Part shown: positions 1-10,076 of the stretch, in pieces
How the letters are laid out: every line of letters starts with the position of its first letter
Position numbering within the stretch: position 1 is the stretch's first letter
NCBI GenBank assembly: GCA_019648995.1
Contig: BLXT01005284.1
Location: 739,414-778,195, forward strand
Length of the DNA stretch: 38,782 nucleotides
DNA from: Plakobranchus ocellatus
Taxonomy: Eukaryota > Mollusca > Gastropoda > Plakobranchidae
Direction of reading: 5' to 3'
Notes under the pieces: model-generated
The model's input: the letters and a program-made list of their open reading frames with translations, nothing else
The model's database searches: none
Told to the model about the DNA's origin: nothing
Position numbers and translations under genes: made by a program

Positions 1-97
1 CCCCCCAAAAAAAATCTTCTGGTTTTACTTCCAGAATATTTTCAAACCTTCAGTTCTCGTATTTCGGTAATTGAACAGAAACATGACATGGAAAATT

Positions 98-1507
98 TCA
101 ATTTTTTCTTTTCTTAATTTGTGGTTTACAGGCTGTGAAAGCAACGACGTTGTGTGGATTGACTAAAGGATCGATAAAAAGCGGCTGAGCAGGAACCAGT
201 GTAGGTCGCTGCAGAGCACTGCGTAGAGTAGGATCATTCAATCTTTGCTGCTCTTTAGCTTTCTTCTTTTCTTTCTCAATCACCTGCTCCACAGCTTTGT
301 TCAAACTTTCCCTAAACCTGCTCCGCACTATCTTCAGTTGCTCTTTTGAAGGTAGTGTCTGAATCTGTGAGAGGTCTCTGGATATTTTTACCTTGTTTGG
401 TGGTGTTCGTGGAGCTGTCCTTAAACAAATCTGATTGTTGTGGAGCTCTGTATGGGGACGTAGCAAAGTGAACTGCTGAGGCTCAACTTTAACCTTTTTG
501 CCACTGCTGCTTGGATGGAGTAAGGATCCTGAGGTGGAACAAGAACCTTGAGCACTAAAGTGATGTGCCTGGGAAGCAGACAGCATTGCCTTAGTCAATT
601 TTGAGGACTTGGTGCTTTTGCCCTTGCCTTTACCAGAATGTTTTGAAGTTACCCTGTTCTGATTTGCCTGGGTTGTCCATCCCACTGGAGGAAGAACTTC
701 ATTATGGTCTTCCTCATCTATCTGCTTTAGATATGTTGAGATGCTTTGAATTGAGGTGGTTGCCTCCAAGTCATTTTCACTAATCATAGAAGATGAGGTC
801 TCATCAAATGATGAGAAAGGGAGAGGAGTTGGCCAGGAGCTTGCTCCGCAGTCTGCCTGTCTTTCAGGGCTTTGCAAAAATAACTTTCTTTGACGGGTAA
901 GAGGCCGGCTGTTAGCAGCAGCAGGAGTTTTCATCAGCGCAGAGGGGCTATTGGTGGAGAACTTGGGACTGGAAGTTAGTAAAGGACTTTTCAAAGGGCT
1001 AAGAGAAGGTGAAGTTTGTTTGAGCAGACTACTATCAAGAAAACCTTGGGATTTAGGACTTTTGGAAAAACCCTCCAAATCATCATTTCCAAGACCAAAG
1101 AAAAGATTGTCCAGAAAAATGTCATCAAATTCTGGTACTGGGAAGCCATCTAATAGCGAACGATTGCCAAACAAGTCCATTCCGGTATTCCCCTTGTGTG
1201 GGCTTGGAGTGCCAGATAGCTTACGCTTTGAATGGCTTTGGGTTAGGTTCTCTTTGGAGCTGCAGGCTGCCTGAGTCCTTTTCTGTGGACTTGGAGTCCT
1301 AAGGAAATAGCCAGATCTGTGAGGACTTGAGTTTTGCTGGATTGAATTCATGTTGGACATTTTTCTCTTGCCAGGACTTGGTGTGTTTAGAATTTGCTGA
1401 TACATGGGAAATGTCAAGTCAGAGGATTGTGCAAACAACTCATCCCAGTTTTGTTCTTTTTTGGGTGTCCTCAATTTTGAACGATACAGGTGATTCTTGT
1501 CTGCCAT
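98..1507 (-). CDS. Unrecognised Ser/Pro-rich, CDK-site-rich probable nuclear protein (469 aa)
   Basis: I do not recognise the family. The exon opens at 1528 right after a textbook acceptor (long pyrimidine tract ending CTACAG on the minus strand). The open frame includes a few codons before the chosen ATG at 1507, which has A at -3 and G at +4. The protein starts MADKNHLYRS. Three TPSPxK motifs lie at residues 42, 71 and 100, exactly 29 residues apart, with a further TP at 14-15 and many SP sites at 150-230, all fitting proline-directed kinase sites. Residues 126-147 form an acidic-hydrophobic patch that could bind a partner or act in transactivation. Residues 387-424 are predicted amphipathic and very basic. 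The tail ends in a basic IKKRKN cluster, a possible nuclear signal. The TGA at 100-98 may be the true stop. A weak GT at 129-128 could instead be a donor to an exon beyond the left edge. Coding status is strong; function is unknown. Confidence 0.8.
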   Translation of the reverse strand: MADKNHLYRSKLRTPKKEQNWDELFAQSSDLTFPMYQQILNTPSPGKRKMSNMNSIQQNSSPHRSGYFLRTPSPQKRTQAACSSKENLTQSHSKRKLSGTPSPHKGNTGMDLFGNRSLLDGFPVPEFDDIFLDNLFFGLGNDDLEGFSKSPKSQGFLDSSLLKQTSPSLSPLKSPLLTSSPKFSTNSPSALMKTPAAANSRPLTRQRKLFLQSPERQADCGASSWPTPLPFSSFDETSSSMISENDLEATTSIQSISTYLKQIDEEDHNEVLPPVGWTTQANQNRVTSKHSGKGKGKSTKSSKLTKAMLSASQAHHFSAQGSCSTSGSLLHPSSSGKKVKVEPQQFTLLRPHTELHNNQICLRTAPRTPPNKVKISRDLSQIQTLPSKEQLKIVRSRFRESLNKAVEQVIEKEKKKAKEQQRLNDPTLRSALQRPTLVPAQPLFIDPLVNPHNVVAFTACKPQIKKRKN

Positions 1508-1528
1508 GCTCACAATACAAGCATTTAT

Positions 1529-1560
1529 CTGTAGAAACAAAAGAAAAAGAAAAAAAAAAA
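1529..1560 (-). other. 3' splice site of the minus-strand gene
   Basis: Read on the minus strand, an A/T-poor pyrimidine tract (a run of T broken by C) ends in CTACAG at 1534-1529, immediately followed by the coding exon. This is a strong acceptor and shows that an upstream, probably untranslated, exon exists to the right. Confidence 0.8.
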
Positions 1561-1950
1561 AAGGAAATTAAAACTAATTTACAAAAGGAAACTATTTTTA
1601 GCATGTAAAGGGAACCACCTTGCATAAGTTTGAAAATGAAAAACTGAAATTGGCTCCTTAAAATTATAGGCAAGCACTTCTTGTCAGTATATAAGTATAC
1701 GCTTAGTTATAATTATACTTTTGAAAACAATATGGAGAGTGACTTTGTACGCGGTGCCCACAAAAATAATAATAAAGTGATTTGAATTCTCAGATTTTTA
1801 AGCCTTTAAAAAAATTATATTGATTTGCAGGAATTTGAAAATCAATGTATTAACAAATGTATACGTACTATGTGCTTATATTAAGCAGAAACCATTTCAT
1901 AGCAGAAGATTATCATATAAGTTAAGTAAAGCCCCATATCTGTGTGCCTC
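1561..1950. other. Probable 5' intron of the minus-strand gene, left part
   Basis: AT-rich sequence with no supportable reading frame, RNA gene or repeat. Its only role visible here is as intron sequence upstream of the acceptor at 1529. Confidence 0.5.
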
Positions 1951-1992
1951 TTAACGCTATCCATATGTGTGGGGTAATTTTGGTACCCCAAG
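1951..1992. mobile_element. Degenerate solo end related to the 2136-2339 TTAA element
   Basis: TTAA is followed by CGCTATCCATATG and then GGGGTAATTTTGGTACCCC. This resembles the terminus of the neighbouring element at 2136-2339 (TTAA then CCCTATCTGTACG, followed by GGGG/ACCCC hairpins). No matching opposite end was found for it alone, so it may be a remnant of an older copy into or beside which the second inserted. Confidence 0.35.
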
Positions 1993-2135
1993 GCTTGTTT
2001 TTAATTTTTTTAAAAATACTTAAAATAGGAATTTTTCTTTCAACTTTTAAGCATTCCTCAAAAATTCAATTTGACATATGATTATATAATCATGATTGAC
2101 AGAAAATCAATATTGAATTGACCTGAGGTCATTTT

Positions 2136-2339
2136 TTAAACCCTCTCTGTATATGTAAAGTATGGGGTGATTGTTACCCCCCATGTACGGATAGGTGTAT
2201 AGCGATTTTTTCCTATATACTGTATGGGGACACGCAGTTATCCCACACGTAAGACTATGTATTATTTAAAATATGGGGTCACTCAGTTACCCCCTACGTA
2301 TGGATACTATAATAAAACACCTCGTACAGATAGGGTTAA
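2136..2339. mobile_element. Short non-autonomous TTAA-flanked element (piggyBac-type MITE)
   Basis: The left end reads TTAA, one extra A, then CCCTCTCTGTA. The right end, read inward, is TTAA then CCCTATCTGTA. The ends therefore match at 10 of 11 positions as inverted repeats, each bounded by TTAA, the piggyBac target site. No transposase is encoded. Inside are three diverged direct repeats starting TATGGGG at 2161, 2223 and 2272. Each contains a GGGG...CCCC-type imperfect hairpin and ends near a TACG or ACGT word. The family is inferred from the TTAA and the CCC-starting ends. Confidence 0.6.
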
Positions 2340-5300
2340 ACCAATTATAAGTCCTAACAAAATATATAACCCCAAAATTATCTTTCTTCTTTTCTAGTTT
2401 TGTTGGAATTCATACATTTAACCTGATTAATTAAATCAGTTCATGATATTCAAGTTTTCTTAATCACATTAATTGCCAGTATTTAATATTTGTTTATTTC
2501 TTCACTTCTTTAGGGTCTCAACGCTTAATTTTCATTGTTATTTAGAAGGGTTTTATAAATATAAACTCCTCTAAAAAGAAATGCATTAACTTGTAGATCT
2601 ATTTGTGAGTAGTCCCAGGGGAGGACAATCCGGCTGGAAATCAGTTCATATTGGCTACACCCCGACAATATCACACTGTGTGGTATAAGAACATCAGGGC
2701 TTTAGCCTTTACATTCCAGTAATCTTCGTATTCATTGGGTTGATATTTTTAATGATGTGACTTTATCAGTTCTAATATTCCTTCATAAAATGATGCACAC
2801 CTATGTATTCTTATTTTTATTATAAAAATTTAAAAAAAAAAAAAAAAAAAGATATGGCTGGTTACAGAGTATCAAGGGCCATAAGTGAAAATTATTGATC
2901 TACTTAGGGCACCATAAAGTTACTTCAGGGTTGACCCACACTGGAAGCAAGGCGACTTGTAATGGCTGACATGAAAGACTGATGTTGCAATTACTCAGAC
3001 TGTGTTCTACCCACCGATAAATAGCCCTGATAATTTGCGCAACAACACTGACCTTATGCTTCCTGCAGCAATGATCAGTAGAATAAAGCGTGGTCACGTA
3101 ATGGCACCCCCCCTTTGCCTTATCCGACAGGGGGTGGGAGGCTGACATAATGCAAGGCTATTATACACAAAGGATAGCCCTGACATTTCGGAAAGTCGCA
3201 ACTGACTTTGTGTCCTCTTGAACCAAAGAAACTAGTGTTTCCAAACATGTATTTGGACACGTGAACTGCTGTCTCCATTGCGGGCTCATGCTCAAGTGTA
3301 CATAAATGATTTTCCTGATTTGTTTTATTTATCATCTTTATGGGTTGCTTTTATTTTAATTGGCATTTGGACATTTTTTTCTGTCTGTTGCTTTCTGAGT
3401 ACTGACACTGAATCCGAGAAGCAGTGATGTGGTGCCTCAGAAAATGGACATGTTAATATTTTCTTGCTTAATAAGTGACTTTATAATGCCATCTCCTTGT
3501 GTATCTTTCATTTCATTAAATACTTAATCTCTGCACATTGAATCCAATGAACTCGGACTCAAAGAACACTATGCCCTCAACAAACAGGAAAAAAAACCCC
3601 GCTTTTTTTTCTCCTTCTTTGACTTAGTTAAAATATCTTGTTTCTAGCAAACTGTCTAAGACTTATCCTCAGGTTTAACAAACCACAAATGGGGCAAGCT
3701 TACTAACTATAAAATGCTTTTCTACATGTTTATGGATAAATCTAGTTGAAATTGAATCATAAGATTTGCTGTCACCTGACAAGAAATACATTGATATAAA
3801 TATATTGTATGCAGTAGGCTACGTTGTAAGGGTAGGGTAGAGCAAAGCATGGACACACAAGGTGAAAATAATGAATAGAGAGGGGGTGGCAGCTGACATA
3901 TGGGATCAAAGAGCCAAAGCCACAGAAACGGATGGTGGGTGGGAAGGGTAAGGAGTGGCTGTATCCAGACAACCTGTCTGGTAGGGAACGTAATCATACA
4001 GTTGAGCATCTCTGACCACCTTTGCGTAACCCCTCCTCTACTTTTAAACAAATGCATAGATTTCATGCAGGCTTGCCGAACAAACACAATTTTGCAAGTC
4101 CATAAAGCTGGGTTAAATTTATCTTGTGATTCACACCACCTGGGCTGTTCGAATATAACAAAAACGAAAACGGTTGGGTGGGGAAGATCTGAACAACTCT
4201 GCACGGGTGTCATATTGTAGACTAGAGTATTATCACGACCTTTGCATCCAACAAACTTTTAAAAATGACCTAGCTAGTTTGTTGAGTCCGAAGTGTATAT
4301 TCTCTTTTTAGTTTGTAGTTTTTGTACCTTTTTTGTCATGATATTGACAATTGATACAAAAGATGCTCTGATCAATTGTATATGGCAACACATGTATTTG
4401 TTCTCTGATATTTACCCGAGTGCAGCACGGAGAGGGCCAGTCTGATTGGGTATTGGGTTGTGCTTTAGTTTTGGGTGTTTAGATTGGATTTTTTTCCGAT
4501 ATTGGGCTTTCAGCGCTGGCTTTTTGTTAAGGTTGTATTTTTGATTATGTTTTTCTTTGGGTATTTTTAGTTCCAAGTTACTAGCTTTTTTGATTATCTT
4601 GTCGACATATAGGCCTATTACATGTTGAGTTTAGCATGTTCTCACCTATGTGTTTATCACATTCTATTGTGATGTCAGAGCTGTATATGTTTTAACGTGA
4701 AAAGCCAGCCTAACACCACCTACACAAGCCGGGAAATGCAATCTCTATATTTAGTGTCTATGATTTTAACTATTTAACAACTGACACCCACCTTAACATG
4801 TGACTTACCACTAAAAAGTATCAGGATTGTGAAAAAAAATTTTGAACTTTGATCTACCTTCATCAGATACTGATGACATAAAGGGGTTATGGGTCAAGTT
4901 GTAATATAAACAGGGTCCCCAGCAAATCCTTCAAATTTTTTTCAAAATTCCTAATCACAGGTTCAAAAAAGGTTACCTCAAAGAAAAAATAGACTGCGTA
5001 AAGTAAGCTCCAGACATTTAGATCCAAGTCTTCTAAGTTAGATCTAAGACCACTATCAAGTGCAGATTATGCATCAAAATACAAAATCAGAGTTTGACAA
5101 ATATAGAAATAGACCTGAATCTTGATCTTGCCTAGTCAGGGTAGAGTAGAGAGAGAGACACACACACACAAAACATGATTGCATTTGTTTAAATGGCAGA
5201 GTGCTCATGTTTTATTTCTAAATCCGACCGTATTAACTAAAATCACTTCATTTTGTCAGTAATATCAGTAGGCCTTAACATCCCTACGAAACCAAGATAG

Positions 5301-5361
5301 TGGCAGAGGGCAACAGAGAGAAACACACAAACACAGAGGGAGACAGGTAGGGGGCAGCTAG

Positions 5362-5364
<3 letters not shown>
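2340..5364. other. Non-coding stretch, no gene supported
   Basis: Probably intron of the minus-strand gene, or intergenic. There is an A homopolymer at about 2832-2850. The stretch 2880-3330 is less AT-rich than its surroundings and could be a decayed transposon, but no protein motif is recognisable. Open frames at 2900-3335 and 3722-4213 on the minus strand have no recognisable domain and no splice context, and are not called. Confidence 0.5.
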
Positions 5365-5417
<53 letters not shown>

Positions 5418-5434
5418 NNNNGGGGGGGGGGGGG
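5365..5434. repeat. (GA)n microsatellite, assembly gap, then G run
   Basis: A pure GA dinucleotide tract runs from 5365 to 5417, followed by four N (5418-5421) and thirteen G (5422-5434). The gap lies exactly at the change from GA repeat to G homopolymer, so the true length and junction are uncertain. Confidence 0.9.
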
Positions 5435-5801
5435 AAATGGTTGCTTTGGTAGACTTTAATGCATTGGTTTAACATACCAGTATGTTCAGCTGTAGTAAAA
5501 AAAGGAAGTAGACCCAAGCATCTTGGCTTGCATTATGAAAAGTATCAAATTTTTTTTGTGTGTGTGTGCAAATGTTAGGCAATTTCTATAGACCATCATT
5601 TAATTATTTAATCCTACTGCTAATATTAAAAGCATAAAAGTTGGCACCTCAAGTTTCTTTGATGATAGATCTAAGGCTGACTAGAGGATTGAGGAAAAAC
5701 CTCTGATTTCTTTGATCTTTTGCCGACATAAACATAGTGAACTTACTACACTAGGCCTAGAACTGCATCAAGCAAATACTACCATAACTTACTTGTTTGC
5801 T
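5435..5801. other. Non-coding stretch
   Basis: AT-rich sequence; no gene, RNA or repeat structure was recognised. Confidence 0.5.
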
Positions 5802-6114
5802 TTAACTCTTTAACCAATTATTTTTTAACTCATTTTTTTTGGGTTTTTCTCCCTTGTCAACAAGGGTGTATTTTTAAAATGCCCATAAATCACTCAATTT
5901 TTGTTTCAGCTTATTGTCCAATACACCAAATGAAAGGGAAAAGAACATAGTAGAATGTGAAAGCAAAATTATATAACTTTTTCTCGTAATGCTATGTTAT
6001 TGTGTGAGTGCAAAAAGTGGTAAAAAGTCGTCATGTACGGTGAGAGCGTTTTTGACTGGATAAGCGGTTGGTTTGAGAAACGCTCTGAGCGTTTCTGACT
6101 GGTTAAAGAGTTAA
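5802..6114. mobile_element. TTAA-flanked MITE with 15-bp perfect terminal inverted repeats
   Basis: The left end TTAACTCTTTAACCA (5802-5816) is the exact reverse complement of the right end at 6100-6114, counting the TTAA on each side. The 313-bp interior has no transposase. Near the right end, a GAGCGTTTYTGACTGG word occurs twice in direct orientation (near 6045 and 6087), and the second copy is preceded by an inverted GAAACGCTC/GAGCGTTTC pair. A further short hairpin (CCCTTGT/ACAAGGG) lies at 5851-5866. TTAA duplication plus short inverted ends fits a piggyBac-mobilised non-autonomous element. Confidence 0.65.
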
Positions 6115-6624
6115 TACATGTATTTTTTTTAATAATCTGTTCAGAGCGGGAATAAAAGGCGTTTTTTTTGTGTGGTTTTTCAAACATTGGGTTAGGATCG
6201 GGCATTAGACTAGATTTACAAGCTATGGGGGCAGTGAATAAGCATGGCAAGAAACTTAGGGGACTAAAACAAATAAATCAGCCTGTCCTGAATATTGGAT
6301 TATTGGGTTATTTAGGACTGGCTCCGAAATCTCGTCAATAGACCCAAAGCCTGACCATGCAGAAAGAAAAACAAACTGCAGCGGCTGTTAAGACAAAAAT
6401 TAGTTATGAATAATAATCAGAATTTTGGGGGATTAGGTTTGCTTTCCCCCAGTTCCTGATCCATCACAAAATTCTCGACTTTTGAGGACCCTGAATAAAT
6501 AATGCTAGGCCTACTTTTAAACAATGTCCCCACAATTTTTCACCAGTAGATCTAAATCTAGAAATCGTTGGCCTGTCCCTGGATTTTTTATAATAATCCT
6601 TTAAATTTGGGGCAGCCAGATTTG
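6115..6624. other. Non-coding stretch
   Basis: No gene recognised. Probably the right part of the 5' intron of the minus-strand gene if the donor at 6789-6787 is real. Confidence 0.45.
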
Positions 6625-6662
6625 GATCTAGATCTAGATCTAGATTTATTGGCCTAGATCTA
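6625..6662. repeat. GATCTA hexamer repeat
   Basis: Three and a half perfect GATCTA units (6625-6645), followed by a further CTAGATCTAG word ending at 6662. The same self-complementary hexamer recurs at 7756-7772, about 8110-8131 and 10195-10390. Confidence 0.8.
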
Positions 6663-6788
6663 GGTTTCAGTACTTTTTCACCTTAAAATCCATCTTGAAT
6701 TTCTTTGATTTTCTCAGCAGCTGAAAGTAAAGATTCAGCGATCCATTGACCTTGAATCTACTGTATTCTATTTCAAACAATAGCTTAC

Positions 6789-7055
6789 CTAGTCCAGTGC
6801 TTAGGTCTACTGATAAATTGGGCAGTTCCTCGCTTCAGTGGGACTTCAACGGACATAGAATTTTTCTTAACTTTCCCTATTCAGTTACTAGAGGCAGGCT
6901 CGAAGTCAATCTAAGGTCGGATCTTCACCGAAGAAAAAATTGGTCTGAATGAGAACAAAAAAGAACATCACGACAATAAAACCTCCCAGGCCTTGATCCC
7001 GCTAGTGCATCAGCCCAGTCAGTCGGGCGCATAAAGTTTGTTTTGGTTTTCTGTT
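6789..7055 (-). other. Candidate 5' untranslated exon of the minus-strand gene
   Basis: On the minus strand a donor CTAG|GTAAGC ends a possible exon at 6789. The stretch to its right has noticeably more CpG words than the surrounding DNA. If joined to the acceptor exon at 1528, the last exon codon becomes TAG in the frame of the 98-1507 protein, which would make ATG 1507 the first usable start. It carries short upstream reading frames. This is inferred only from splice motifs and composition; the exon's right limit is a guess. Confidence 0.3.
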
Positions 7056-7125
7056 ATTCACATGTTGGCGCCATTGTGAGGAAAGGAAGTAGCACTGTCA
7101 GTGGCAGAATATGAACCAATTAAAT
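7055..7125. promoter_or_regulatory. Candidate divergent promoter with E2F-like, YY1-like, ETS-like and CCAAT motifs
   Basis: TTGGCGCC (7065-7072) matches the E2F core and runs into GCCATTGTG, a YY1-like word. AGGAAGT (ETS-like) ends at 7090 and a CCAAT pentamer lies at 7116-7120. No TATA box is evident. Candidate splice donors face outward on both sides (minus strand at 6788, plus strand at 7200). Short motifs are weak evidence singly; the case rests on the cluster in an otherwise CpG-poor region. Confidence 0.35.
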
Positions 7126-7199
7126 CGCAGCAGCACTTTCTGTGCGGTTATTGATTTTAGCCTAATTTTAGACTGGAGATTAGGGCTTCGGGTGCTGAG
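7126..7199 (+). other. Candidate 5' untranslated first exon of the zinc-finger gene
   Basis: The sequence ends in GCTGAG followed by GTATGTGTGT at 7200, a very good donor. Joined to the acceptor at 14176-14177, it would place AGG just before ATG 14179, giving A at -3. The start of the exon is not defined by sequence. Other first exons inside the 7-kb intron are possible. Confidence 0.35.
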
Positions 7200-9767
7200 G
7201 TATGTGTGTTGGAGATAACAGAATGGAACGATGCTGTTGGTGTTTTATTCTTTGGGATATCAGACTTCAGACCTGAGCTCACAATTTTTTTGACAAAACC
7301 TTCCCTTTATGATTATTGACATGCACCTGCATACACAAATTCGCTATTATACGACCTAGGTAAGTTTGCAAAGCTGCTGTTAGAACAACGGCTTTAGACA
7401 TTAAAATATCACTCCTCGATTGTTCTATTCTTGAAACGGGTAACACGCTGTGCTTGTTGAAACTTTGGGATTTATTACACGATGACCTACATCCGTGCTG
7501 GTTGAGATCTTTGCACGGGCCTACATCAGTGACTGAGGTAAAAATTATCAAAATTCCATTGCCTTGCCCCAACTTTGCCAGAAGTATTAGAATTCTAGAC
7601 AACTGTAAGATCACTCCAATCGAAATTTTACGGTAGTTCAAATTGCATTAGTCAATAATTTATGCAGGTTAACGTTTTTGTTCAAGACGTTCAGACGAAG
7701 TCTAGAACTACAGTCTAGATTCTAGTCTAGATTACGATGAGATTTATACTTCAGTTAGATCTAGATCTAGATGTAAATCTCAGATGGGATCGGTAAAGTC
7801 TTGGATTTTTTTTTTCAATTCGACTACACTTTTGGCCAATCTATTTGTTGAAGTCCTCAGGCATGTTAAAGTTCTTTGACCAGTGCTTCTACAGAATCAA
7901 GATTCCATTCCCATAGCTCTGAAATTGATAGGCCGATACTGCCAATAGATTTTTAGGCAAGACTTTTATGTGCACTAAGGAAAGTAAATTTATTAATGCT
8001 AGACTGCTAACGTACCTGTCATGTTGCAGTTGTAATGTAAAAAAAAAAAAACAAACACAATTTTTTGTGGGCAATCTAACAATGGCATTTGTGGTCCTGA
8101 TGAACTACTACTAGATCTACTACAGATCTAGAGGGAAACAATATTTGTACAATTTTTCTGATATTCACTTTCATAATATCAATTAACCACATCGCAAAGG
8201 ACAATGTTATTTAGCTTCATCAAAAGAAAGTTTTCTTTTATATCAACTTTCCAAAGGGTAATCATCATGGTAGAATGCCCAAAATTACTTGCAGGGACTA
8301 CAAATGGTAAGGATTACCACTTGTGTTTTATTTCTAGATTAATTGCTGAAACAGACATGATCAACTAAAACTCAATTGTCATTATCCAAGATGGTGATCT
8401 GAGGTGATAATTTTTTCCACAAATTAAAAGAATATTGCTGTTTTTGGACAAAATTAGGTCTAGGCCTATTTGTAATTGTTTGTTAATTTTAAAAATTGTC
8501 AAAAGTTTACTAAAATTGCCATCATTTCGTCATTATTATTGGAACATCGCTACGTGGGCATAATTGGAAACCTGTCCACGTTTTATTTTATTCTAAGTAA
8601 CACATATCTGTCATAATTTTAAATCTAGCTCTAGCAACATCCTTGGTCTTGAAAATCAAAAGTTCTAGAAGTTTGCCTTGATTTTTAAATCACACTAGAA
8701 GGCTAGGCAATAGAAAATCTAGATCCAGGCCAAGATTTTTTTGAAGATTTTAGACGTGACTTCTTTCTCTTAACCAGATTAGGCTAAATATGTAGATTTT
8801 TCAGAGAGATAAACTTTTGATAAATGTCTGAATCTTCGTTCTTCCTGTGGGGTGTTCATTATTTTTTAATCTGTAAGTAGGCTAACAAGGAAACAGTAGT
8901 TAGTAGGCCTATTCTTTCCATCCAGTTGGGATGTAGGCCTCCACTTCATTTTTATAGCTCTGAACCTAACTTAAAAAGTTATGCTGGGTATTAAATTTCT
9001 AATCTAAATGGAGTCCAGAAAACTAATTTTGGTTCCAAATTGAACTTTAGACTGATATATTTGTGAGAATTTAGTACATCACTGCATGCTTTAATTTTTA
9101 AAGTTTAAATTATTTTCTGGGATGCATGATGTAGGACCTACACATCAAGAAATCAAAGAATTTCAGTCTTAAAGCCAGTGAGAGGTTTACCAAGTGGGTT
9201 TTGACATGCCATCTCTGAAAGTAAAAAGAAATTCCACTTTTTCGCATTCAGCATGTGTAAGAGAAGATCCAGATTTCTCTGCTCTATGTGAGAGAAGGCT
9301 TGGCAATGTTGAAGGAGATTCGTGTCATGTAACAGAGATACATTTCATCTACCTTCATTGGCCATAAATTTTGCATGGCAAAAAGTCAGAATAAATTTCA
9401 CCAAACCTGAATGGTTAGGATTTACTCTGCTCAATTCATAGGTGCAGAATTGTGTTTTCTTAATTCCATTCCAAATAAATCACAAATAGCATTCTAAACA
9501 TTTTTAAAAAGGCCTTGCCTAAATTTTTATATGTTTTCTCTGGCTCTTTTTTCTTTTAACATTTAATTGTCACATGTATTAGGATGGAACTCGTAGCTTA
9601 TTTGACAAAACTTTTCTCTGCATGGGTGTTCTTGAAACCAGCTCATCCCACAAGTCAGTTAGGGCCTATGCCTTTTCTCCAGTCACATGAGCTAGTTGTA
9701 AAGGATTATGAAATTCGTTTTCTTGGGCAGTGTATTTCGCTTTGCAGGACTGAAAGGCTTACATTAT
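7200..9767 (+). other. Probable intron 1 of the zinc-finger gene, first part
   Basis: AT-rich, with scattered TCTAGATC and AGGCCTA words and a GATCTA cluster at 7756-7772. No coding exon is supported; the minus-strand frame at 7279-7641 has no recognisable domain. Confidence 0.4.
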
Positions 9768-9830
9768 ATTAACCCCTTGAATGCTGGGTTATATAACCCC
9801 TATAATGTCAGGGCTGGTCAGATGAAAACA
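9768..9830. mobile_element. Possible piggyBac-type end next to the transposase fragment
   Basis: TTAA at 9768-9771 is followed by CCCCTTGAATGCTGGG, the C-run plus TGC arrangement common at piggyBac-type termini, and then by a perfect 14-bp palindrome GGGTTATATAACCC (9786-9799). It lies downstream of the minus-strand transposase-like fragment, where the 3' end of that element would be expected. No matching right-hand end was found. Confidence 0.4.
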
Positions 9831-10076
9831 GTCTTACGTCAAAGAAATGGCTCTAGTTTTCTTATTTGGAAGTATGAAACTTTGCATTTTTGTGGGAAAT
9901 TGAATGTAATATGATTTCAATAGAACATTATAAAAGTAATGAATACAATTTTTTTATACATAATTTTTCATGGCAAAATTTATAACATTTTAGGACGAAA
10001 TCAACATTGAAGTATAAAAGATACTACATAAATTACAAAAAAAAAATAACAATTTTGCTACCCAAATATCAGCTAG

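Noticed and set aside
2900-3335. Two adjacent minus-strand frames in a less AT-rich patch, possible gene or transposon
   Set aside because: No conserved motif could be recognised and the frames are short and shifted. Left as unexplained non-coding sequence.
3722-4213. 163-codon minus-strand frame
   Set aside because: Aromatic and Cys/Pro-rich sequence without a recognisable domain; no splice or promoter context.
7279-7641. 120-codon minus-strand frame in intron 1
   Set aside because: No domain recognised; hydrophobic and low-information sequence expected by chance in AT-rich DNA.
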